NCBI GenBank assembly: GCA_047614245.1
Contig: JBLHIC010000136.1
Coordinates: forward strand, 1-5,099
DNA from: Ulvibacter sp047614245
GTDB taxonomy: Bacteria > Bacteroidota > Bacteroidia > Flavobacteriales > Flavobacteriaceae
DNA: 5,099 nt
Reading direction: 5' to 3'
Shown here piece by piece: positions 1 to 4,427 of this stretch. Positions within the stretch are counted from its first letter, which is position 1, and every line of letters begins with the position of its first letter. The notes under the pieces are model-generated. The model was given only the letters and a program-made list of their open reading frames with translations. It was not told the DNA's origin and ran no database searches. The translations under genes were made by a program, and so were the position numbers.

Positions 1-33
1 AAAAAAATCACATAAGAAGGTCGAATTTATTGG

Positions 34-86
34 CTCTTGTAAATAGGTGTTTTCATTCTGATGCGCTGAAAAATATTCCTCAAGAG
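34..86 (+). other. Imperfect stem-loop in the leader region, function unknown
   Basis: Three nested complementary blocks can be seen: CTCTTG (34-39) with CAAGAG (81-86), AGG (45-47) with CCT (78-80), and TTTTCA (50-55) with TGAAAA (67-72). They leave an 11-base loop and two small internal loops. No T-run follows, so this is not a normal intrinsic terminator. It could be the 3' structure of an upstream transcript or chance. The rest of bases 1-107 shows no gene I can support. Confidence 0.2.
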
Positions 87-107
87 TAATTTGTTGAATA
101 AACAAAC

Positions 108-128
108 CCTAGGAAGTATATTCCTAGG
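108..128. promoter_or_regulatory. Inverted-repeat operator, probable MarR-type regulator site
   Basis: Two perfect 8-base arms, CCTAGGAA (108-115) and TTCCTAGG (121-128), flank a 5-base spacer GTATA. Each arm also contains the self-complementary hexamer CCTAGG, so the site has two such hexamers 15 bases apart. The right arm ends 19 bases before the -7 element at 148-155, so the repeat covers the place where a Bacteroidota -33 element should lie, and no TTG is found at the right distance. Size and symmetry suit a dimeric winged-helix repressor. The third-party-free guess is the MarR protein encoded at 757-1194 in the same operon, which would make the operon self-regulated. The assignment to that protein is inference; the repeat itself is directly visible. 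Confidence 0.6.
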
Positions 129-147
129 TAAATAAAAATATTTGTTT

Positions 148-155
148 TATATTTG
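148..155 (+). promoter_or_regulatory. Bacteroidota -7 promoter element for the reductase-MarR-pirin operon
   Basis: TATATTTG matches the Bacteroidota -7 consensus TAnnTTTG at all fixed positions. Transcription would start near base 162, giving a leader of roughly 48 bases before the ATG at 210. The matching -33 TTG is not seen at the usual 17-23 base distance; that stretch is taken up by the inverted repeat at 108-128. This suggests a weak core promoter controlled by a bound protein. Confidence 0.55.
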
Positions 156-209
156 CTTCATAATTTTATTAATTACAACACATATTTTAAGAAAAAATCA
201 ATAACTAAT

Positions 210-746
210 ATGAAAAATATAATAGCCTTTGCTGGCAGTAACAGTAAAAACTCAATAAATAAACAACTTGCTGTTTATACAGCTAATCAAGTACAAGGTG
301 CAAAAGTAACGGCACTTGACTTAAACGATTTTGATTTGCCATTATATGGGATTGATTTGGAGATAGAACACGGTATTCCTGCTGATGCACAACGGTTTCT
401 GGATTTGATTAAAGATGCAGATGGTATTGTTTTGTCGCTAGCCGAACACAATGGGGCTTATACGACTGCATTTAAGAATGCATTTGATTGGATGTCTCGA
501 TTGGATGGGAAATTATGGAGCGATGTACCTATGTTTTTAATGGCTACCTCTGGTGGTGCAAGGGGAGGAGCTACTGTTTTGGAAATTGCTAAAGGACGTT
601 TTCCTTATATGGGAGGAAATATTGTGGCCGACTTTTCACTTCCAAGTTTTGGGGATAATTTTTCTGATGAAGGTATTTCTGATATTGCCTTAAAGAAGAC
701 TTTTGAAAACTCGGTGTCGGCTTTTGAATCTGTTCTTAATTCTTAA
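210..746 (+). CDS. NAD(P)H-dependent FMN reductase-like flavoprotein
   Basis: This encodes a 178-aa protein of the NADPH-dependent FMN reductase family (flavodoxin fold), which moves electrons from NAD(P)H through bound FMN to quinones, azo dyes, metal ions or free flavin in the cytoplasm. The FMN-phosphate loop GSNSKNSIN is at residues 9-17, after the first beta strand IIAFA. The family segment with NGAYTTAFKNAFDW lies at 81-94, and the flavin-contacting loop SGGARGG at 114-120. Length is normal for the family and nothing is truncated. I chose ATG 210 over an in-frame TTG at 153 because 153 lies inside the -7 promoter element and adds 19 residues before the family's normal first strand. No Shine-Dalgarno is seen. 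The gene leads an operon with a MarR regulator 10 bases downstream and a pirin, pointing to quinone or electrophile defence. The true substrate cannot be told; ChrR-like or azoreductase-like activity are alternatives. Confidence 0.9.
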   Translation: MKNIIAFAGSNSKNSINKQLAVYTANQVQGAKVTALDLNDFDLPLYGIDLEIEHGIPADAQRFLDLIKDADGIVLSLAEHNGAYTTAFKNAFDWMSRLDGKLWSDVPMFLMATSGGARGGATVLEIAKGRFPYMGGNIVADFSLPSFGDNFSDEGISDIALKKTFENSVSAFESVLNS

Positions 747-756
747 AATAATTTAG

Positions 757-1194
757 ATGGGAGATATTTCTAAGGATATAAATTCGACGTTTAAAAATAA
801 TAAAGTAAAGGCTTTATTGAATCTAATATATACAGCGAATTGGATCAACAGCAAGCAGAATACTTTTTTTAAGCCCTTCGGAATTTCTCCACAGCAATAC
901 AATATTTTGCGAATACTAAGGGGAGCACCTGAACCGATTGCAGTTCAGACAATAAAAGATAGAATGCTAGAGCGAGCTCCCAATACCACGCGTCTTATGG
1001 ATAAGATGTGCTCAAAAAAACTAATAGATAGAGTGCCTTGTCCGGGCGATAGAAGAGTAGTGCATATTGAGATCACTGAGGATGGCTTGCAACTCCTAAA
1101 GAAAATTGATAAAGAAGGCAAAGATGATATATTAAAAAATTTGACAGAGGAAGAAGCTATTGTTCTTAGTGATTTATTAGACAGAATAAGATGA
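757..1194 (+). CDS. MarR-family winged-helix transcriptional regulator
   Basis: This 145-aa protein has the MarR layout: N-terminal dimerisation helix (about 16-38), then FGISPQQYNILRIL (41-54), a winged helix-turn-helix with the recognition helix in the region NTTRLMDKMCSKKLI (76-90), a wing carrying the family's DRR at 98-100, and a C-terminal dimerisation helix from about 107 on. MarR dimers usually repress their own operon until a phenolic ligand or an oxidant releases them. It starts 10 bases after the reductase stop, and the pirin starts 27 bases after its own stop, so all three are likely on one mRNA. The inverted repeat at 108-128 is the obvious candidate operator. Two cysteines stand out: C85 at the end of the recognition helix and C95 at the base of the wing. 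They could sense redox state, but family members differ here and this is a guess. Ligand unknown. Confidence 0.92.
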   Translation: MGDISKDINSTFKNNKVKALLNLIYTANWINSKQNTFFKPFGISPQQYNILRILRGAPEPIAVQTIKDRMLERAPNTTRLMDKMCSKKLIDRVPCPGDRRVVHIEITEDGLQLLKKIDKEGKDDILKNLTEEEAIVLSDLLDRIR

Positions 1195-1207
1195 ATAACA
1201 ATAAATG

Positions 1208-1213
1208 AAAGGA
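1208..1213 (+). promoter_or_regulatory. Shine-Dalgarno-like site for the pirin gene
   Basis: AAAGGA sits 8 bases before the ATG at 1222. It is one of two purine-rich sites of this kind in the window (the other precedes ettA), while the other genes have AT-rich leaders without one. It supports the start at 1222 and separate ribosome loading for the third gene of the operon. Confidence 0.5.
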
Positions 1214-1221
1214 CATTTAAA

Positions 1222-2091
1222 ATGAAGTTAAATAGTATAAGAAAAATAGGAAGAAGTGATTTTGTGAACATGGGGCCCATTAAATTAAGACAGCCCATAC
1301 CCACCCAAGAAATTGAATTGGTGGATCCATTTGTATTGTTACACCACTACGGACCGTATCCAATAAGTGAATTTAACAATCCATTTGATCTAGGGCCACA
1401 TCCGCATAGAGGCTTTGAGCCAATAACCTTCTTGATTCAGGGAGAGCAATTGCATCGTGACTCTTTGGGAAATGAAAGCGTTGTTAACGCTGGAGACGTG
1501 CAGTGGACAACAGCAGGAAGAGGTATCGTTCATGCCGAAGGCCCAACCAAGGAATTTATTAAAAGAGGTGGTGAATTGGAAGGAATCCAACTCTGGCTGA
1601 ACCTTCCTTCGGAAAAGAAAATGATCCCTGCTAATTATCAGCATGTGAAGAATGATGATTTCCTAGTGGTTTCTTCGGAAGATTCAAAAGTCAATATTCA
1701 AGTTATTGCGGGAGCGTTAAATGGAACAAACGGAAGAATTGGAACCCAGACCTCTGTGAATGCGTATATGATAGATGTTGAAGAGGGAGGTGAATTTAAT
1801 CTTCCGGTTTCAAAAGAGCACCAATCCCTAGTATACCTCTTACATGGCGAGGTATTGATAAATAACTCAGAAGTATTGGCCTTAAATGAAAATCAAATGG
1901 TTTGGTTTGGCCAAGATGGTGATGGATTCTCTATAAAAGGGAAGTCGAACAGCAAGTTGTTGTTTTTGTCCGGAACTCCTATTGACGAACCAATATCAAG
2001 TTATGGTCCTTATGTGATGAATACCCAAACCGAAATTATGGAAGCAATGCGTGATTATCAAAGCGGAAAGATGGGCTTTCTTACAGCCTAA
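1222..2091 (+). CDS. Pirin family protein (bicupin, metal-binding)
   Basis: This encodes a 289-aa pirin, a two-domain cupin protein with one metal site in the N-terminal domain. The four expected ligands are present: H60 and H62 in the motif GPHPHRGFEP (58-67), and H104 and E106 in GIVHAEGP (101-108), matching His56, His58, His101 and Glu103 of human pirin. The N-terminal cupin covers about 20-125 and the C-terminal pirin domain about 165-275, ending in the usual DYQSGKMG. Length is typical. Several bacterial pirins, such as E. coli YhhW, open the ring of quercetin with dioxygen; others act as redox-linked regulators. Which role applies here cannot be read from the sequence, but an intact metal site fits an enzyme. 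It is the last gene of the operon, with a terminator starting 5 bases after its stop. Neighbouring flavin reductase and MarR genes support a role in handling aromatic or quinone compounds. Confidence 0.93.
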   Translation: MKLNSIRKIGRSDFVNMGPIKLRQPIPTQEIELVDPFVLLHHYGPYPISEFNNPFDLGPHPHRGFEPITFLIQGEQLHRDSLGNESVVNAGDVQWTTAGRGIVHAEGPTKEFIKRGGELEGIQLWLNLPSEKKMIPANYQHVKNDDFLVVSSEDSKVNIQVIAGALNGTNGRIGTQTSVNAYMIDVEEGGEFNLPVSKEHQSLVYLLHGEVLINNSEVLALNENQMVWFGQDGDGFSIKGKSNSKLLFLSGTPIDEPISSYGPYVMNTQTEIMEAMRDYQSGKMGFLTA

Positions 2092-2096
2092 TAAAT

Positions 2097-2121
2097 AAGC
2101 ATCCTTAGGGGTGCTTTTTTT
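2097..2121 (+). terminator. Intrinsic terminator after the pirin gene
   Basis: A hairpin with arms AGCATCC (2098-2104) and GGGTGCT (2109-2115), one G-T wobble, and loop TTAG is followed by a run of T to 2121. An extra A-T pair at 2097/2116 extends it. It ends the three-gene operon and separates it from the RNA-like region downstream. Confidence 0.85.
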
Positions 2122-2133
2122 ATATAAAAATAC

Positions 2134-2141
2134 GATATTTG
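2134..2141 (+). promoter_or_regulatory. Weak -7-like element before the structured RNA
   Basis: GATATTTG differs from the Bacteroidota -7 consensus TAnnTTTG at the first base only if the match is placed as shown. No good -33 TTG is seen 17-23 bases upstream, where the pirin terminator lies. If real, transcription would begin near 2148, close to the 5' foot of the predicted RNA stem. Offered only because some promoter is needed after a terminator. Confidence 0.25.
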
Positions 2142-2336
2142 CCGCTGTCCTACGATTAGATGATAACTGTAGGGCTTTATACTGAGTTATCTTAAACTGA
2201 GTGTTCGATCGAAACTGCTTTAGGGAACAGCCGTGGCAATTGTATAAGGCTTTCTTGTTGAAGCCACTGTGATTTTAGTCATATGTCGACTGCTTAAATC
2301 CCGACCCTACTCCTTTTGATGATGTAGGTTAACGCA
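2141..2336 (+). ncRNA. Candidate structured RNA, 6S-like rod (or leader of the next gene)
   Basis: The 229 bases between the pirin terminator and the next start codon hold no credible ORF but fold into nested stems. CCTAC (2149-2153) pairs with GTAGG (2324-2328), with partial extension outward to 2143/2334. GTAGGG (2169-2174) pairs with CCCTAC (2305-2310). An apical hairpin has GTGGC (2233-2237) with GCCAC (2263-2267), preceded by ACA (2227-2229) with TGT (2268-2270), and topped by AAG/CTT at 2246-2248/2254-2256. A side hairpin AGTC/GACT (2277-2280/2288-2291) sits in the 3' half of a large central open region. A rod of about 190 bases with a closing stem, central bubble with a 3' side hairpin and one apical stem-loop is the 6S RNA plan; 6S binds housekeeping RNA polymerase. 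Flavobacteria have their own 6S form. No T-run ends it, so a cis-acting leader of the downstream genes is the main alternative. Strand follows neighbours and is not proven. Confidence 0.4.
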
Positions 2337-2350
2337 TAAAAAAATATAAT

Positions 2351-2533
2351 ATGGGAATGAATAAAAATACAGTATTGGCCTGGGCAACTTTTATAATGAT
2401 CTTTATTGGCTTTGTTTTAATTGCGATGGGAGCATTTAAATATGATGATGTTGCCGGATGGGGCTTTGCATCAGTGGGTATTGGTTTTCTAGCAAATGCA
2501 TGGGTTTTTAATGCGCTTAAAGGGCGTGTTTAA
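2351..2533 (+). CDS. Small two-helix membrane protein, CAL67264 family
   Basis: This 60-aa protein is almost all membrane segment. Helix 1 covers about 8-29 (VLAWATFIMIFIGFVLIAMG and onward) and helix 2 about 36-56 (GWGFASVGIGFLANAWVFNA and onward), joined by the short polar turn KYDD (30-33). Positive residues K5, K57 and R59 at both ends suggest that both termini face the cytoplasm, with the acidic turn outside. I recognise it as the CAL67264 family, named after a gene of the flavobacterium Gramella forsetii; its function is unknown. Translation could start at Met1 (2351) or Met3 (2357), and no Shine-Dalgarno helps decide. It lies 40 bases before ettA with no terminator between, so the two are probably co-transcribed, and the candidate structured RNA ends about 15 bases before its start. 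The strong hydrophobicity, glycine spacing and family recall support a real gene despite its size. Confidence 0.85.
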   Translation: MGMNKNTVLAWATFIMIFIGFVLIAMGAFKYDDVAGWGFASVGIGFLANAWVFNALKGRV

Positions 2534-2563
2534 ATAAAGAACAAAATAAAAATTTTAAAAAAT

Positions 2564-2568
2564 AAGGA
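2564..2568 (+). promoter_or_regulatory. Shine-Dalgarno-like site for ettA
   Basis: AAGGA lies 5 bases before the ATG at 2574, inside an otherwise A/T-only spacer. It fixes the ettA start, which also agrees with the family's normal N terminus. Confidence 0.5.
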
Positions 2569-2573
2569 ATACA

Positions 2574-4265
2574 ATGTCTGACGATAAGAAAGTAATTTTC
2601 TCCATGTCTGGGTTAACCAAAACATACCAAAATGCCCAAACTCCGGTTCTCAAAAATATATATCTAAGTTTCTTTTATGGTGCTAAAATTGGAATTTTAG
2701 GACTTAATGGAAGTGGGAAATCTACCTTGCTAAAGATCATTGCTGGGGTAGAAAAAAACTACCAAGGGGATGTTGTATTCGCTCCCGGCTATTCGGTTGG
2801 CTATTTGGAGCAAGAGCCTAAACTTGATGAGTCTAAAACTGTCTTAGAGATTGTAAAGGAGGGTGCTGCCGAGACGGTTGCTATTCTGGATGAGTACAAC
2901 AAGATCAACGATATGTTTGGTTTGGAAGAAGTGTATACTGATGCCGATAAAATGGATAAGCTCATGGCGCGTCAGTCGATTTTACAAGATCAAATAGATG
3001 CTTCGAATGCTTGGGAACTTGATACCAAACTGGAAATCGCGATGGATGCGTTGCGTACTCCTGAAGGAGATAAATCTATAGCTGTACTTTCTGGTGGAGA
3101 GCGCAGAAGAGTTGCTTTATGTCGTTTGTTATTACAAGAACCGGATGTATTGTTATTGGATGAACCAACGAATCACTTGGATGCTGAAAGTGTTCACTGG
3201 TTAGAGCATCATTTGGCACAATATAAAGGGACAGTAATTGCTGTAACTCACGATAGATACTTCTTGGATAATATTGCAGGTTGGATTTTGGAATTAGATC
3301 GTGGTGAAGGTATTCCTTGGAAAGGAAATTACTCCTCTTGGTTGGACCAAAAGTCAACCCGAATGGCACAAGAAAGTAAGACTGCATCCAAGCGTCAAAA
3401 AACCTTGGAGCGAGAGCTGGAGTGGGTGAGACAAGGAGCTAAAGGGCGTCAGGCGAAACAAAAAGCACGTTTGAACAATTACGACAAATTATTAAGTCAG
3501 GACCAGAAACAACTAGACGAAAAACTGGAAATTTACATTCCTAATGGACCGCGACTTGGTACCAATGTCATTGAGGCGAATGGAGTTAGTAAGGCTTATG
3601 GAGATAAATTGTTATACGAAGATTTGAATTTTAATCTACCGCAGGCAGGAATTGTTGGGATTATTGGTCCGAATGGAGCAGGAAAGACTACGATATTTAA
3701 AATGATTATGGGCGAAGAAACTGCCGATAAAGGAGATTTCAAAATAGGGGAGACCGCAAAGATTGCTTACGTAGATCAGGCGCATTCGAATATTGACGCT
3801 GAAAAATCTATCTGGCAGAATTTTAGTGACGGACAAGAACTTGTAATGATGGGCGGGAAGGAAGTGAATTCTAGAGCCTATTTGAGTCGTTTTAATTTTA
3901 GCGGAAGTGAACAGAATAAGAAAGTATCAATGCTTTCTGGAGGGGAGCGAAATAGATTGCATTTGGCCATGACCCTTAAAGAAGAAGGAAACGTTTTACT
4001 TCTCGATGAGCCTACAAATGATCTAGATGTTAATACATTACGTGCTCTGGAAGAAGGTTTAGAGAACTTTGCCGGCTGTGGTGTAATTATTAGTCACGAC
4101 CGTTGGTTTTTAGATCGTGTTTGTACCCACATACTTGCTTTTGAAGGCGATAGCCAAGTTTATTTCTTTGAAGGTGGCTTCAGTGAATATGAAGAAAACA
4201 AAAAGAAACGTTTGGGTGGGGATTTAATTCCGAAGCGAATAAAATACAAGAAATTAATTCGATAA
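2574..4265 (+). CDS. ettA: EttA, energy-dependent translational throttle ABC-F protein
   Basis: This 563-aa protein is a tandem ABC ATPase of the ABC-F class without membrane segments. EttA binds the ribosomal E site and gates the first elongation step according to the ADP/ATP ratio. First ATPase: Walker A GLNGSGKST (43-51), Q-loop Q80, signature LSGGE (172-176), Walker B ending D196-E197, switch H226. Second: Walker A GPNGAGKTT (365-373), signature LSGGE (454-458), Walker B ending D478-E479, switch H508. Both catalytic glutamates are intact. The arm insertion (about 95-150) and the basic, coiled interdomain linker (about 255-320, with ELEWVRQGAKGRQAKQKARL at 281-300) are those of EttA rather than Uup or an antibiotic-resistance ABC-F, as is the tail PKRIKYKK (553-560). 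Length is close to the 555 residues of the E. coli protein. It follows the small membrane gene by 40 bases and its stop codon abuts the octamer array and a terminator. Confidence 0.96.
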   Translation: MSDDKKVIFSMSGLTKTYQNAQTPVLKNIYLSFFYGAKIGILGLNGSGKSTLLKIIAGVEKNYQGDVVFAPGYSVGYLEQEPKLDESKTVLEIVKEGAAETVAILDEYNKINDMFGLEEVYTDADKMDKLMARQSILQDQIDASNAWELDTKLEIAMDALRTPEGDKSIAVLSGGERRRVALCRLLLQEPDVLLLDEPTNHLDAESVHWLEHHLAQYKGTVIAVTHDRYFLDNIAGWILELDRGEGIPWKGNYSSWLDQKSTRMAQESKTASKRQKTLERELEWVRQGAKGRQAKQKARLNNYDKLLSQDQKQLDEKLEIYIPNGPRLGTNVIEANGVSKAYGDKLLYEDLNFNLPQAGIVGIIGPNGAGKTTIFKMIMGEETADKGDFKIGETAKIAYVDQAHSNIDAEKSIWQNFSDGQELVMMGGKEVNSRAYLSRFNFSGSEQNKKVSMLSGGERNRLHLAMTLKEEGNVLLLDEPTNDLDVNTLRALEEGLENFAGCGVIISHDRWFLDRVCTHILAFEGDSQVYFFEGGFSEYEENKKKRLGGDLIPKRIKYKKLIR

Positions 4266-4335
4266 GTGAGCAATGTGTTAGTGAGATAATGAGTTAATTA
4301 AATAATGCAATAATGTGTTAATGAAACAATAGAAT
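4265..4335. repeat. Degenerate tandem array with an 8-base period
   Basis: From 4272 to 4335 the sequence divides into eight consecutive 8-base units: AATGTGTT, AGTGAGAT, AATGAGTT, AATTAAAT, AATGCAAT, AATGTGTT, AATGAAAC, AATAGAAT. The first and sixth are identical. A 7-base partial unit, AGTGAGC (4265-4271), begins on the last base of the ettA stop codon. The consensus is roughly AATGNGWT. At a longer scale, 4272-4290, 4288-4306 and 4312-4330 are 19-base segments that match each other at about 16 positions. Stop codons fall in every frame, so it is not coding. Origin by replication slippage is likely; whether it acts in RNA or is inert is unknown. Confidence 0.7.
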
Positions 4336-4343
4336 AACAACTG

Positions 4344-4373
4344 GCGCGCTTTTGTAAAGCGTGCTTTTTTTTT
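4344..4373 (+). terminator. Strong intrinsic terminator after ettA
   Basis: A 9-base-pair stem, GCGCGCTTT (4344-4352) with AAAGCGTGC (4356-4364), has one G-T wobble, a TGT loop and nine T in a row (4365-4373). It ends the small-membrane-protein/ettA transcript, leaving the octamer array in the 3' untranslated region. Confidence 0.9.
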
Positions 4374-4377
4374 AGAA

Positions 4378-4408
4378 TTTGAAACACCTTATTTATATAG
4401 TAACTTTA
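4378..4408 (+). promoter_or_regulatory. Bacteroidota-type promoter for the S9 peptidase
   Basis: TTTG (4378-4381) and TAACTTTA (4401-4408) are 19 bases apart, matching the Bacteroidota pattern TTTG, 19-21 bases, TAnnTTTG, with only the last base off. Transcription should start near 4415, giving a leader of about 13 bases before the ATG at 4428. It lies just after the ettA terminator, so the peptidase is its own transcription unit. Confidence 0.7.
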
Positions 4409-4427
4409 GCATTCCAAAAATTCAATT

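Noticed and set aside
14..35. Stretch resembling a tRNA T-loop (GTCGAAT)
   Set aside because: No 5-base T stem flanks it, and there is no acceptor stem or CCA end in the right place.
3..89. Open frame of 28 codons ending in TAA at 87-89, as the tail of an upstream gene
   Set aside because: The translated residues show no recognisable family end, the frame has no visible start in the window, and a run of this length is expected by chance. It cannot be excluded without sequence to the left.
153..209. In-frame TTG at 153 as the start of the reductase gene
   Set aside because: The TTG is part of the -7 promoter element TATATTTG and would lie upstream of the expected transcript start. The extra 19 residues have no family counterpart, while ATG 210 leads straight into the first beta strand.
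1205..1225. Six-codon mini-ORF whose TGA overlaps the pirin ATG
   Set aside because: It could act in translational coupling, but in such an AT-rich spacer an ATG followed by a near stop is expected by chance, and AAAGGA fits the pirin start better.
945..1304. Antisense 119-codon frame across the MarR gene and pirin start
   Set aside because: It lies opposite two well-supported genes, has no promoter or ribosome site, and its product resembles no family; a shadow of the MarR coding frame.
1390..1644. Antisense 84-codon frame within the pirin gene
   Set aside because: It is entirely opposite conserved pirin coding sequence, including the metal-site motif, and has no family features.
3076..3387. 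Antisense 103-codon frame within ettA
   Set aside because: It lies opposite the conserved ATPase motifs of ettA; conservation of those motifs explains the open frame.
3636..3836. Antisense 66-codon frame within ettA
   Set aside because: Opposite the second Walker A region of ettA, with no supporting signals.
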